A DNA stretch of 64,000 bases from Pedobacter sp. N36a (GCF_014472395.1 NZ_JACSZW010000004.1:310001-374000), one strand, 5' to 3'. Counted from the stretch's first letter, positions 44,924 through 55,167 are shown. Notes: generated by a model from the letters alone, not told the origin. Numbers and translations: made by a program.

Positions 44924-45980
44924 ATAATTGACGATACTTTAAACTTACATTTTCCCAAGAAAAATTATTCTTAACGAATGCTCTATTTTCTTTAGAAATT
45001 GACTGATATTGCTGAGGTGACTTATAGAACACATCAAAAATAAGATTTAAGTCACTATTTTTTTTTAAAATTAAATTACTGGCAGGGATGATTTCTTCTG
45101 CTACCGGAATGTCCCATGCAACCACAGGAAGACCACAATTCATAGCTTCTATATAAACTAAACCAAATGTTTCACCCCTAGACAGAAGAACAAAGCCATC
45201 AGAGTTCAAAAGCAAATTAGACGTATTTTCAACATAACCAACAAATTCAATTCTGTCAATTATCCCCAAATAAACAGCTCTATCTACCAGTACCTTTTTG
45301 AAATCTTCCTTACAATCACCAACTATTTTGATATTCCAGTTCTTATGCCTTATGAATCCCAAAGCCTCTATCAATCTATCCATACCTTTATTATAGGTGA
45401 CAGATCCTATAGAGATAAGCCGAACTGGATCACAAAAAGAATTTTCAATTGTGCTTTCCGCAATCACCGTTTCAACCCAATTAGGAATAACTATTGATTT
45501 AGACTTGAAATTTGAAGAAGTCAACCCATAATGGCTTAGAAAAATTATCTTAGTTGCAAAAAACTCTGAAATATATTTTACTGAATAATGAAATGTCCCA
45601 ACAAATATTTTGGTGAAAAAATTCTTATAGGATTGAATATTACTACTTGGGAGCGAGTGTATGGTTATGATGCTCATTATTCCAAGTATCTTCCCAATTA
45701 TGCTCATCCAGAATGCTGCCTTAGGTTGATGCGCATGTATTAAGTCATAATTATTTGATTTCAGAAACTTAAACAAAGTTAAAAGCCCAGATGTCGGATA
45801 CCATTTTAAATCAATAACATTATAGGGTATATTCTGTTCACTAAGTATCTTCAAAAGAGGGCCAGAGCTAAAAGCTAAAAGCGAAATATCATAATCATTC
45901 TTTAAACCTTGAATTAAACCCAGCACATGCCGCTCACTACCATATAAATTTGGTTTATCTAATACATATAAAATTTTCAT
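44916..45980 (-). CDS. GT4 glycosyltransferase
   Basis: I start at ATG 45980 (MKILYVLDKPNLYGSERHVL); it overlaps the polymerase stop by 4 bases (ATGA). A longer frame to 46076 runs into the upstream gene and has no support. The two-Rossmann GT-B protein (354 aa) shows DLIHAHQPKAAFWMSIIGKI, VIPNWVETVI, RLISIGSVTYNKGMDRLIEA and the donor-site signature SRGETFGLVYIEAMNCGLPV, typical of retaining GT4 enzymes. Donor and linkage are unknown. Confidence 0.92.
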   Translation of the reverse strand: MKILYVLDKPNLYGSERHVLGLIQGLKNDYDISLLAFSSGPLLKILSEQNIPYNVIDLKWYPTSGLLTLFKFLKSNNYDLIHAHQPKAAFWMSIIGKILGIMSIITIHSLPSSNIQSYKNFFTKIFVGTFHYSVKYISEFFATKIIFLSHYGLTSSNFKSKSIVIPNWVETVIAESTIENSFCDPVRLISIGSVTYNKGMDRLIEALGFIRHKNWNIKIVGDCKEDFKKVLVDRAVYLGIIDRIEFVGYVENTSNLLLNSDGFVLLSRGETFGLVYIEAMNCGLPVVAWDIPVAEEIIPASNLILKKNSDLNLIFDVFYKSPQQYQSISKENRAFVKNNFSWENVSLKYRQLYD

Positions 45981-47329
45981 ATGGTAACTTTTGAAGGATA
46001 GAAAAATATTAGAAATGGAATAGCGAAATTCAGAGTTTGGAAGGAAAATGAAAAGATGAAAAGAAACAGAAACCAATCTTTATAGAACCTATCATTTTGT
46101 ACATTAAAAATATACCTCCTAGATTTATAAAAGAAAAAAACCGCAAGAATAACGCCAAATTCTACAAAGAGCTGAAATATGAAATTAAAAGATGCAGGTG
46201 CAACACCTTTAGGATAATAGAATATATCCATGTAATCTGGTAAATAATCCTTTATATAGTATTGAAAATTATAAATCCCAACCCCAAGTATCAATCCCTT
46301 GTCCAGAATCAGTTTAAACAATGCTTCTGCACTTCCATATCTTTCCAATGTTGATAAATCTGCTCCTTGATTAAAGGAGCTTAAAAGTCTTTCTGTGAGG
46401 TTAAAACCACCAATGTTAAATGAACCCAGAAAAAGTAACCCAATCAAAATAAATGGCAAGTAAGCTAAAACTTTTAGAAATCCTTTTACTGTCAAAATCT
46501 TACTTTCCCTTAACCAAACAATTAAGAAGAACAAAGCAAAAATCAACAAACCTGTTCTTGATATTGAAACAATAACACCATAAATATATAGGGCAATTAA
46601 TATGTAATATAGTTTACTACTAACTATCTTTCTTTTCCAAGCATAATACAGTGCTAGAGTTGAAAAAAATAGCTGATAAACAAAGAAGGATGCCTCATTA
46701 GTTAAACCCACGGGCCTAGCATTAATATAGTTTTCTAACCTAAAGGTTTCCGAAAATGAGGGATTATTGTGTATTAATAAAAAACCCAAACCAAGAGATT
46801 GAATTAACACTGCTATAACTGGTAATACGCCAGAAAATGCCATCGCTTTAAGAAAGCTATTTTTAATCACATCTAAAGGATAGTAATACTCAAGATATGA
46901 CCTGATTATATAAAAACAAGGGAGATAAAAAAAGAATTTATTTAATGACATTAAGCTCCTCAAATAAAAGACAGGCTCAGTGTAAGGGTCGGGAATTAAA
47001 TTATTGAATATAACTCTTATTATAGTAACAAGAATTGACAAAAAGCAACAACCTAAAAAAAGCAACCAAATCTTGTCTTGAGGCTTATAATAGATTTTCT
47101 TTAAGATATCGTCTCCACGAATAACCTGAGTAAATAGGATAAATGCTGTTACGATTAATAAATTTAACTCAAAAAAAGATACAGTTACTCCGATTTTAAT
47201 AAAAGAGGTAACATTAAACTGACTACTGAATATTAATGGAAAAAGTAGTCCTACCTTATATTTACTAACAAAATATAAAGATGACAAGCACAGTAAAAAG
47301 TAAAATATGTAGAATATATAACTAAACAT
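45977..47329 (-). CDS. O-antigen polymerase/ligase family protein (Wzy-like)
   Basis: A 450-aa inner-membrane protein with about 11-12 helices and a larger loop at about 280-350 (GGFNLTERLLSSFNQGADLS, then LERYGSAEALFKLI), the arrangement of Wzy polymerases and WaaL ligases. The locus also has Wzx and Wzz partners, so polymerisation of the repeat unit in the periplasm is the best role. It is rich in Phe, Ile and Leu and AT-rich at DNA level. It overlaps the GT2 gene upstream by 8 bases and the GT4 gene downstream by 4. Confidence 0.8.
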   Translation of the reverse strand: MFSYIFYIFYFLLCLSSLYFVSKYKVGLLFPLIFSSQFNVTSFIKIGVTVSFFELNLLIVTAFILFTQVIRGDDILKKIYYKPQDKIWLLFLGCCFLSILVTIIRVIFNNLIPDPYTEPVFYLRSLMSLNKFFFYLPCFYIIRSYLEYYYPLDVIKNSFLKAMAFSGVLPVIAVLIQSLGLGFLLIHNNPSFSETFRLENYINARPVGLTNEASFFVYQLFFSTLALYYAWKRKIVSSKLYYILIALYIYGVIVSISRTGLLIFALFFLIVWLRESKILTVKGFLKVLAYLPFILIGLLFLGSFNIGGFNLTERLLSSFNQGADLSTLERYGSAEALFKLILDKGLILGVGIYNFQYYIKDYLPDYMDIFYYPKGVAPASFNFIFQLFVEFGVILAVFFFYKSRRYIFNVQNDRFYKDWFLFLFIFSFSFQTLNFAIPFLIFFYPSKVTI

Positions 47330-48089
47330 ATTTTCTATAAAAAGAAACCATCATATTCAATACACATCTATATTGATATGAAAAATAGCTCTTAAATACA
47401 GAAACATTAAGATTATTTCTAGAAGCTATCATAACCTCTCTAAATCCCTTACTAGCATGCATGTTACTTATTCCACCAACATTCATGTTAGAAATCACAC
47501 TATTAACATATTTAAACTGTCCCCCTGCTCCATAAACTCTACTAAAAAGCTCGTAATCCATAGCAATCCTATAATCCAAATTATATAAAAAGTCTTCATA
47601 GACCTGATGGCTTGCAAAAACTGTTGGATGCCAGATTGGCATTTGCCTATCAAAACTTTGAAGATTCAATGGTTTATACACCTTGTGTCCATTCTCATTA
47701 AACATTTTAATATCACCATGTAGAACAATATAATCATTACCTTTTAAACAGTTATCTCGATAAAAATTAACCATTAATTCCACTGCATTTGGTTCATAAG
47801 AATCACCCGAGTTAATTAGACCTATTAGCTCGCCTTTGGCTCTCAATACTCCTTTGTTAAATGCATCGCTTATCCCCTTGTCCTTCTCACTAACCCAATA
47901 TGAGATATTCGTTTCATGATTTTTTATAATATTAATAGAGTTGTCTGTAGACCCCCCATCAATAATTATGTATTCTATATTTTTATATGTCTGCTGTTGG
48001 ACACTTTTTATTGTAGCTTCTAAATTTTCAGAGTCATTATAAACAATAGTTACTATTGAAACTAAAATATTCACATCTAATCCATTCAT
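47322..48089 (-). CDS. GT2 glycosyltransferase
   Basis: The 255-aa GT-A enzyme shows VSIVTIVYNDSENLEATIKS, QTYKNIEYIIIDGGSTDNSI, SEKDKGISDAFNKGVLRAKG and LINSGDSYEPNAV, the classic WcaE/PglI-like pattern with a Ser-Gly-Asp in place of DxD. The C-terminal part (PIWHPTVFASHQVYEDF) also matches this subgroup. It probably adds one sugar to the growing repeat unit. It is 10 bases downstream of the unknown 251-aa gene. Confidence 0.9.
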   Translation of the reverse strand: MNGLDVNILVSIVTIVYNDSENLEATIKSVQQQTYKNIEYIIIDGGSTDNSINIIKNHETNISYWVSEKDKGISDAFNKGVLRAKGELIGLINSGDSYEPNAVELMVNFYRDNCLKGNDYIVLHGDIKMFNENGHKVYKPLNLQSFDRQMPIWHPTVFASHQVYEDFLYNLDYRIAMDYELFSRVYGAGGQFKYVNSVISNMNVGGISNMHASKGFREVMIASRNNLNVSVFKSYFSYQYRCVLNMMVSFYRKYV

Positions 48090-48099
48090 CTTAAATATA

Positions 48100-48855
48100 T
48101 TAAAAATCCTTACAAAACAACTTAAACTTTAACATTTGAATGATATTCCTCGGAAACCAATAAAAGAGTGAATCATTGTAGTTTTTATTATCAGTTCCTG
48201 ACCTACCAGAAATCCGTAAGTGAAACTTAAAAGGTAAATAAAAGTATCCTGAAATAATTGCTCGCAAAACTGCTTTACTTAAAACGTGCTCAAAATAAAC
48301 ACCTTTAGTATCATTAATAAGCTCTAAAGAATTAATTAAAAAATCCTCATAAAATGATCTGTCAGCGATAAAGAATCTAGAGTCTGAGTATTTCATTTTA
48401 CCACACAATTGGACCATTAAATTTGATTCCGAATTAATATAATTCTTTAGCAAATTAGATACATTTAAAATTTTATATCTGCCTGTAATCTTACAAATCG
48501 ACTTACTACTATTTACGAATATGGAGTTATCAATAGCATATTTAATTATAAGCATCTCCCCATATCCCTTACCTAGGACTTTATCATAATTATTCCCATC
48601 AAAAGTTAAAACTTCTAGCCTACCCTTAGTACTTACATCAAAATGATTACTAATGTCAAATCCTGAATTTTCAACAAACAAAACTTTACCTTCAGTCTTT
48701 TCCAAATAGAAGTTTATTGCCTCAACATACTGGTTTAATCTCAGATCTGGATTTTGCAATTCAGTAAAAATCATACCTGCTGGATTGATACAGCCAGTCA
48801 ACATTAACAAAGGAATATCCTTAACCGGAAACTCACTTCTCTCTATTTCTTCCAT
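48100..48855 (-). CDS. Uncharacterised protein, possible glycosyltransferase
   Basis: The 251-aa protein is soluble and I do not recognise its family with certainty. It shows LLMLTGCINPAGM, QNPDLRLNQYVEAINFYLEK, KGYGEMLIIKYAIDNS and KSICKITGRYKILNVSNLLK; the last two recall small transferases of capsule loci that have a K-[IL]-[ST]-GRY stretch. Its place between the flippase (13-base overlap) and a GT2 gene supports a role in building the repeat unit. A modification enzyme is the alternative. Confidence 0.5.
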   Translation of the reverse strand: MEEIERSEFPVKDIPLLMLTGCINPAGMIFTELQNPDLRLNQYVEAINFYLEKTEGKVLFVENSGFDISNHFDVSTKGRLEVLTFDGNNYDKVLGKGYGEMLIIKYAIDNSIFVNSSKSICKITGRYKILNVSNLLKNYINSESNLMVQLCGKMKYSDSRFFIADRSFYEDFLINSLELINDTKGVYFEHVLSKAVLRAIISGYFYLPFKFHLRISGRSGTDNKNYNDSLFYWFPRNIIQMLKFKLFCKDF

Positions 48856-50201
48856 AATCCAGTAGCACTGTTATTAATAAGCTTCTTATATTGTATGATT
48901 TCAATTATGCCACAGAAAAAACATAAAATAGTCGTAGATAGTACGACACCTGTTACACCAAATAGTTTTGCCAGATAAATAGCCAACGGTATATTTAATA
49001 TTCCTGAGATAAGAACTAAATAAACTTGTATTTTAATTACACCTATTCCATTCAGATAGTAAATGTAAATTGTTCTATAAGTATTCCAAACCGTGTAAAA
49101 TGCTAATACCAATGATAAACTCAATGGAATGTAAATCTTTTCACCAACCCAAAATTTATAGATTAAAGGAGAGATCAATGCCATAATAACAGCAAGAACA
49201 GCTAAACCTAGACAGAGCCAATTAAGATTCTTGACTGTCTTCCTTATCCAGTCATAATCTCCCTTTGTATTAGCTTCTGAATATGCAGCCCAAAGAGGAG
49301 TCATCACAATTGCAGAAATCATTGTTATAACACCAAAATATTTATAGGCAATATTATATGGAGTAACTTCTTTAGGTCCCAAAACTTGTGTGATAACCAT
49401 GTTATCAATATTATAATACAAAATTAAGCCAAGTTGTATCACGAAAAATTTCAAGCCAAGACTTAAAATTTCATTTATAGACCTAAAATCAACATATTTA
49501 AAAGAGGGTGCAATTAGTTTATATTTTGTCTTATATAAAACCGCACTAAACAACATTAAAACTAGCATTGGACTTAGGCAAATAGGAATACATAATTGTA
49601 ACAAGGTCCCAGAAGAGTAACTTTTTGTTAAGAAAAATATTGCTATAAATGATATTAAATTCCCAATAAAATTTATCAATGATCCGATTACTGTATTTTG
49701 ATTTGACACCGCAATTACAGTTATCAACTGTAATACAAATTGAAAACTAAAGGATATAAAAACAACCAAAGCCACCAACCACAATTCATCTGAATACTCA
49801 CTTGGTGCATTTAAAATTCTTGACCAATCTAGAAAATGCTGAGCAATTAAAAATACAATCAACAGTACCAAACTAATCAATGCTAAAGCTGCATAAGTCG
49901 TACTAACATATTTTTTAGCTTTCAAAAAATCCTTTTCTGAAATTGATTCTGTTAATTTAGTTTTTAGCCCATTACCTAAGCCTACATCAAAGAAATTAAA
50001 CCACCCAACTATTGAACTTAGTGTAAGCCATAAACCATATTGAGTTTCATTAACAAAGCTAATTGTTAAAGGAACGAGCATTAAGCTTATTAAAATACTG
50101 CCCCCTTTTATAAGTAAAGAGCTAAATATATTTTTCTTAACATTGAGACTCCTTTCATGGCCTTTTGAAAAGAACTTAACTATAGACTTAATCATAAACA
50201 T
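48843..50201 (-). CDS. Oligosaccharide flippase (Wzx-like, MOP superfamily)
   Basis: The 452-aa inner-membrane protein has about 12-14 helices. The N-terminal KNIFSSLLIKGGSILISLML, PLTISFVNETQYGLWLTLSS and FDVGLGNGLKTKLTES are characteristic of polysaccharide MOP flippases. It moves the lipid-linked repeat unit across the inner membrane. Its start overlaps the Wzz-like stop by one base (TAATG). An alternative start is the third codon, an ATG (50195). Confidence 0.92.
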   Translation of the reverse strand: MFMIKSIVKFFSKGHERSLNVKKNIFSSLLIKGGSILISLMLVPLTISFVNETQYGLWLTLSSIVGWFNFFDVGLGNGLKTKLTESISEKDFLKAKKYVSTTYAALALISLVLLIVFLIAQHFLDWSRILNAPSEYSDELWLVALVVFISFSFQFVLQLITVIAVSNQNTVIGSLINFIGNLISFIAIFFLTKSYSSGTLLQLCIPICLSPMLVLMLFSAVLYKTKYKLIAPSFKYVDFRSINEILSLGLKFFVIQLGLILYYNIDNMVITQVLGPKEVTPYNIAYKYFGVITMISAIVMTPLWAAYSEANTKGDYDWIRKTVKNLNWLCLGLAVLAVIMALISPLIYKFWVGEKIYIPLSLSLVLAFYTVWNTYRTIYIYYLNGIGVIKIQVYLVLISGILNIPLAIYLAKLFGVTGVVLSTTILCFFCGIIEIIQYKKLINNSATGLWKK

Positions 50202-51289
50202 TATATCTGCTTTTTTAAGAACCTCTTAATTGACAAAAACATAATCGCCAAAAAACCCAATAAAATTGCCCCAATTAAGCACGATATAACTCCGTTCGTC
50301 GAAGTTTTAATCAAAGGGTATAATGGTGTATCTATTACTTGTACAAGAGGTGTCTCTTTCAACAGAGCCATTTTAGACATTTCTAAGTTTTGTATGAGAG
50401 TGCTCAGAACCGCTTTATTTGTTTCTGCACTAAATTGAGCTTTTTGAACTGGTGCAGACCTTTGTACCTGCCTCGTTGGATTAAGATTTGGAGTGGCATC
50501 TGCTACTACAGCAGCCTGATAAATTTCGCCATTCATGACCGCACGAACTGAATCTGTTTTCCGCTGTAAAATCGCAATATTATCTAATGATTTTTTGGTT
50601 TTAGTTTGTTTATAAAAATCGTTAACATTTTCTACCATTTGATCATTAAACCTTTTAGCAAAGATCTCGTCTGGCGCAGTAACATCAACTTTTATTATAT
50701 TCAGTTTTTTATCTAGCTTATCTACAATAAGATTTTTTTTATTTATGTTATCAACGATAAATCCTATTACACTATCCTGTAGGCGGCGAATGCCTTTATC
50801 TTCTTTATTAATATCGCTAAAAAAATGAAAATTAGAAAGTTTTGAATCCTTTTCCCAATTTTTCTTCAAACCGCTAAAAAGCACATAACGGTCAATTAAC
50901 AGTTCATTAGACCCATCAAGAGCAGGGCTTAAAAGTGTTTTTTCAATCATTTTTCTTGATTTGTACAACTCAAGAATATTATCCCCCTGAAAAATACCTC
51001 CACCTCCACCAGCTAAATCAACCCCCGCAATAGAAGCTAAACCTGCCAAAGATCCTAATCCTCCACCTGATTTTTCTTCCTCCAAAACAAAGGTAGTTAT
51101 CGCTGTATAGGTAGGCTTTTTAAGGTAACTGTAAATGAAGCCAACTCCCCCGCCAATTAAACAAAAGAGAACTATAATAACCCATTTAGAGCGCAGGTAC
51201 TTAAACACATTACTTATTGACTCCATGATTTCCACAAAAGAAACCTCGTCCGTTTTAATATTCTTATCAGCTTGACTTGAAGATGTCAT
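50201..51289 (-). CDS. Chain-length determinant protein (Wzz-like)
   Basis: The 362-aa protein has two membrane helices (about 36-56 and 333-354) around a periplasmic domain, the standard Wzz layout. A Gly-rich stretch (GGGLGSLAGLASIAGVDLAG) follows the first strand, as in many Bacteroidota copies. The C-terminal helix is preceded by VQVIDTPLYPLIKTSTNGVI. It sets polymer length with Wzy. There is no fused tyrosine kinase (Wzc) domain, and no separate kinase gene in this window. A 128-base gap separates it from the SLBB gene. Confidence 0.9.
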   Translation of the reverse strand: MTSSSQADKNIKTDEVSFVEIMESISNVFKYLRSKWVIIVLFCLIGGGVGFIYSYLKKPTYTAITTFVLEEEKSGGGLGSLAGLASIAGVDLAGGGGGIFQGDNILELYKSRKMIEKTLLSPALDGSNELLIDRYVLFSGLKKNWEKDSKLSNFHFFSDINKEDKGIRRLQDSVIGFIVDNINKKNLIVDKLDKKLNIIKVDVTAPDEIFAKRFNDQMVENVNDFYKQTKTKKSLDNIAILQRKTDSVRAVMNGEIYQAAVVADATPNLNPTRQVQRSAPVQKAQFSAETNKAVLSTLIQNLEMSKMALLKETPLVQVIDTPLYPLIKTSTNGVISCLIGAILLGFLAIMFLSIKRFLKKQI

Positions 51290-51417
51290 AATTTAGTTAT
51301 TCTTACCCTGATACATTCAGGTCTTAATTCTTACAAGGATAGAAATAATAGTCTCGAAAAGTAGATAAGACTATAGGGTTCATCCGATCAATAAACAGCT
51401 TATTTAGAATAAGTCAC

Positions 51418-53892
51418 TTACCTCAATAAACTTACAATGATTGCTCCCATAGAAGCAATGGCAGTTCCTAAGCCAATCCAGCTTTGTGCTGTCATGCGTT
51501 CTCTCTCCGCTTTTTTAGGCACCATAATTTCTGCTCCTGGCTTGACTTTAGGAAAGTTGTTAAAGAATAAGAACTTCCTCGCGGATTCTACTGATCCATT
51601 AGCATATTTAATGTAAGATCCTTTTTTATGAGCATTAGAAGTATAACCTCCTGCACCGTTAATATATTGCTTAAAGTTTTTGCTTGGTAAATAAACAATG
51701 CCATTTGGATTCAATACTTCACCTGTAACTTTTACAATCTGTAATTGCCTTGGTATACGTATAACATCGCCATCCTCTACAATTAAGTCATATCTTGATT
51801 GTGGTTTTTTTAGAATTCGCAAAAGATCAATTCCAACTAAGTCCGATTGAATCAATTTCTGTTCTACCTCAGCTTTAACTGTATCCTTTGTTCCAACCTC
51901 CTGAGCACGCTTCAAGTTTAAAAATTTCTTATCATCCTCATCCTTATTATTAATCGCATTTTTATCATTAGGCTTGACCTTCTCAGCACCAGGTCTTTTT
52001 AATGATGCTCCATCTGCATAAGCAGTTTGCGTTAATCCACCAGCTCTCTTAATCAGATCCGAAATTCTTTCATTTTTCTGCATAATGGTATAAGTTCCAG
52101 GGTACAATACTTCTCCCTCTAATTTCACTTGCTTCTGCACCTGATACCCTTCTGCACTACGAATGGAAACGACATCAAATGGTTTTAAGACAAAATCGGT
52201 GTCTACAATCTTAAGATTTGGATCAACGCTAACATTAAACACTTCAGCTGTTAATGCTGAAGCAGACATTGCATCACTATTCTTAATTCTTCTGGAGATT
52301 TCAATACGATTTGGAGTAGCACCTTCTTTAAATCCCCCTGCCATTTGAATCACATCTTCTAGCTTCATATTATCTGCATAATCAAATATTCCAGGAGCTC
52401 TTACTTCACCTTGGATAGTCACTTTATACTCATCCCGTAAAGCAAAAATTGATGAAATGGTAATTTTATCCTCCCTGAACAATGGGACATCAGCTTCAGT
52501 ACCATTCAATAATTTACCTAGATCAAAAGATATTAAAGAAAGACTGTTATCAGGGTTTAATCTTGAAATGTAGCCCCTATTTAGAAATGCATCTTCAGTA
52601 ATTCCATCTGCTTTAGCAATTAATCCTTTTAAGGTTAATCCTCTATCCAATTCAAATTGGCCAGGACGGAATACCGCACCTGCAATCTCCACTCTGTTTT
52701 CGAAACGATCAAGTATACCTTCCACAATATATTTATCCCCATTTAATGGGCCATAAGTAGCAAACTGTTCTGCCCTTACATCAGTAATCTTACGTTCCTT
52801 ATTAGTGTTTTGTAATACTTTGATCTGCGCAGTATAGGCTTTATCAGAGAAACCGCCTGCAAACCTGATTACATCTTCCAGGCTTTCATTGCTCAGCACC
52901 TCAAAAAGCGCAGGGCGTTTTACTTCTCCTGACATTTCTACGCGACTTTGATAAACAGGAATATTAATGACATCCTGATCTTGTAGTCTGATGTTGTTTT
53001 TCTGAATCCCATTTAGTAAGAAGTCGTAAACATCAATAGTAGAAACTACCTTATTACCCCTAATTACCTGTATCTGACGAAAGGAACCATTTATATTGGG
53101 TCCTCCAGATGCATTTAAAGCATTGAATACCGTAGACAAGGAAGATAGTGTATAAGAACCTGGTTTAACGACCTCACCTAATAAGGTGATTTTAATGCTT
53201 CTTATATTCCCAAGGTTAAGTGAAAGATTAGTTCTTCCACTTCTCAGAGCTGGATAGGTTGCAGCCATTTTAGCTCTAATTTTTGAACTTGCTTGCTCAA
53301 TTGATAAGCCCCCAACAGCAACAGGGCCTACATATTGTAAGGTAATAACTCCCTCCGGATTTACCTTTAACTTATAACTCGCCTCATTGTCTCCACTCAA
53401 ATCAATTAACAATTCATCATCAGGACCAATTACATAGTTTTTTGGGGTGGCCATTCTTAAATTAGGCTCAAAAGAAATACTGCTATTAGAAAACAGCTCT
53501 CCACCAAATATTTTCGGTCCAGCATCCAAATCTATCTTGGTAGTCTTAGTGGTAGGTACACTATTATTTTTAGTTATTTTGCTGGTATTAACATCAGCCT
53601 GTCTATCAGTGGATTGATCTGTCACAGTCGTGCCAGAAGCCCCTTTTAATTTATCCACCCTGGCTTTTAGCTTTTGCGCCTCAGCCGGCTTCATACCCTG
53701 AGCAGTAGCCATTTGCTCTATCTGAGCTTCACTATAGCCCACGGATTCCGCTCGCTGAATCATTTGCCTAATCTGCGCATCCGATAACTCATCAACCTTA
53801 ACATCAGCGTAATTAGTCTGTGAATAAGCACTTTGTGCAACTAACACCGTAACAAAAAAAAGAACAGCGGTAAAGATATTTCTAACGTTCAT
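51418..53892 (-). CDS. SLBB-domain polysaccharide export protein (Wza-like)
   Basis: The 824-aa protein starts with a signal peptide (ending QSAYSQ) and a Gln/Ala-rich helical part (about 28-85). The poly-export domain begins at NYVIGPDDELLIDLSGD (152-168), and about six SLBB repeats follow (for example ITLLGEVVKPGSYTLSSLST and VTIQGEVRAPGIFDYADNMK). A hydrophobic C-terminal segment (WIGLGTAIASMGAIIVSLLR) could cross the outer membrane. The signal has no lipobox Cys, unlike Wza. It forms the exit channel for the polymer and stands near the head of the operon. Confidence 0.9.
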   Translation of the reverse strand: MNVRNIFTAVLFFVTVLVAQSAYSQTNYADVKVDELSDAQIRQMIQRAESVGYSEAQIEQMATAQGMKPAEAQKLKARVDKLKGASGTTVTDQSTDRQADVNTSKITKNNSVPTTKTTKIDLDAGPKIFGGELFSNSSISFEPNLRMATPKNYVIGPDDELLIDLSGDNEASYKLKVNPEGVITLQYVGPVAVGGLSIEQASSKIRAKMAATYPALRSGRTNLSLNLGNIRSIKITLLGEVVKPGSYTLSSLSTVFNALNASGGPNINGSFRQIQVIRGNKVVSTIDVYDFLLNGIQKNNIRLQDQDVINIPVYQSRVEMSGEVKRPALFEVLSNESLEDVIRFAGGFSDKAYTAQIKVLQNTNKERKITDVRAEQFATYGPLNGDKYIVEGILDRFENRVEIAGAVFRPGQFELDRGLTLKGLIAKADGITEDAFLNRGYISRLNPDNSLSLISFDLGKLLNGTEADVPLFREDKITISSIFALRDEYKVTIQGEVRAPGIFDYADNMKLEDVIQMAGGFKEGATPNRIEISRRIKNSDAMSASALTAEVFNVSVDPNLKIVDTDFVLKPFDVVSIRSAEGYQVQKQVKLEGEVLYPGTYTIMQKNERISDLIKRAGGLTQTAYADGASLKRPGAEKVKPNDKNAINNKDEDDKKFLNLKRAQEVGTKDTVKAEVEQKLIQSDLVGIDLLRILKKPQSRYDLIVEDGDVIRIPRQLQIVKVTGEVLNPNGIVYLPSKNFKQYINGAGGYTSNAHKKGSYIKYANGSVESARKFLFFNNFPKVKPGAEIMVPKKAERERMTAQSWIGLGTAIASMGAIIVSLLR

Positions 53893-53986
53893 ATAGTAAA
53901 ATTTGTGGCCCCCGTTCCGATCATCTCAGAACTTTTACTAAGGAGCGGAAGCCGCCCCCTTTAATATTATTGTACTCTTTTATATT

Positions 53987-55123
53987 CTATTCAAAATAAT
54001 TCAAGGTCTTAAACCCTCCTTGTTTCAAGTATTCATCTTTCTTCATCAAATGAAGATCTGAATGAACCATATCCTGAACCAACGCAGGTAAATCATACTT
54101 CGGCATCCATCCCAACTGCGTATTTGCTTTTGTTGGATCTCCCAACAACAAATCAACCTCTGTTGGTCTGAAGTATTTTTCGTCCACCTGAACAACAACC
54201 GTACCCGGTTTTAAAAACTCGTCATTTAATCCTAATTTTTTTATAAAATCCTGATCAACATCGATGATCACACCACGTTCATACTGATCCTTTCCACTAA
54301 ATTCAACCTCTATTCCTAACTCCGCAAAACTCATTTTCACAAAATCACGAACCGTAGTCGTCACGCCAGTTGCGATCACATAATCCTCCGGTTTTTCCTG
54401 CTGAAGGATCAGCCACATCGCTTCAACGTAATCTTTCGCATGTCCCCAATCTCTCTGAGCAGATAAGTTACCTAGATATAAGCAATTTTGCAAGCCTAAA
54501 GCAATCTTACACGCGGCACGTGTAATCTTACGGGTTACAAAAGTTTCTCCTCTTACCGGACTCTCGTGGTTAAACAAAATTCCGTTACAAGCATACATGT
54601 TATACGCCTCTCTGTAATTTACAGTGATCCAATAACCATACATTTTTGCGACTGCATAAGGGGAACGAGGGTAGAAAGGTGTAGTTTCACTTTGTGGAAC
54701 TGCCTGTACCAATCCGTATAATTCTGAGGTGGAAGCCTGGTAAATCTTAGTTTTCTCTACAAGCCCTAAAATTCTGATGGCTTCCAGTAATCTTAGTGGA
54801 CCAATACCATCAGCATTAGCCGTGTATTCAGGTGTTTCGAAGCTCACTTTCACATGGCTCATTGCTGCAAGATTATAAATCTCATCGGGCTGAACCTCCT
54901 GAATGATTCTGATCAAATTGGTAGAATCCGTTAAATCGCCATAATGCAATTTAAAATTCAGATTTTTCTCATGCTGATCCTGGTACAAATGGTCTATACG
55001 TTCCGTATTAAAAGAAGAAGAGCGTCTTTTCAAGCCATGGACAAAGTATCCTTTTTTCAATAAAAACTCGGCAAGATATGCTCCATCTTGTCCTGTGACG
55101 CCTGTGATTAATGCAACTTTCAT
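53987..55123 (-). CDS. gmd: GDP-mannose 4,6-dehydratase, copy 2
   Basis: This 378-aa enzyme is closely similar to the copy at 40059-41171 along nearly its full length ([55 protein letters not shown]). It differs by an extra segment at about 276-295 ([20 protein letters not shown]) and by its C-terminus. It is the first gene of the exopolysaccharide operon, 94 bases before the SLBB gene, with a -7 element upstream. It could supply the fucose branch from the operon head, or feed a second GDP-deoxysugar. Confidence 0.95.
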   Translation of the reverse strand: MKVALITGVTGQDGAYLAEFLLKKGYFVHGLKRRSSSFNTERIDHLYQDQHEKNLNFKLHYGDLTDSTNLIRIIQEVQPDEIYNLAAMSHVKVSFETPEYTANADGIGPLRLLEAIRILGLVEKTKIYQASTSELYGLVQAVPQSETTPFYPRSPYAVAKMYGYWITVNYREAYNMYACNGILFNHESPVRGETFVTRKITRAACKIALGLQNCLYLGNLSAQRDWGHAKDYVEAMWLILQQEKPEDYVIATGVTTTVRDFVKMSFAELGIEVEFSGKDQYERGVIIDVDQDFIKKLGLNDEFLKPGTVVVQVDEKYFRPTEVDLLLGDPTKANTQLGWMPKYDLPALVQDMVHSDLHLMKKDEYLKQGGFKTLNYFE

Positions 55124-55153
55124 TTAGTATTCGTATAGTTTTGGTGTAAATAG

Positions 55154-55161
55154 CAAATATA
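55154..55161 (-). promoter_or_regulatory. -7 element for the exopolysaccharide operon
   Basis: The minus strand reads TATATTTG (TAnnTTTG), 31 bases before the gmd ATG. It forms one arm of a palindrome with a plus-strand copy at 55168-55175. This may drive the whole 25-kb operon, since no strong terminator is seen until 30004. Confidence 0.5.
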
Positions 55162-55167
55162 TAGGAA

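Noticed and set aside
53911..53974. Hairpin between the SLBB gene and gmd copy 2
   Set aside because: CCGTTCCG and CGGAAGC pair only partly and no T-run follows, so operon continuity is more likely.
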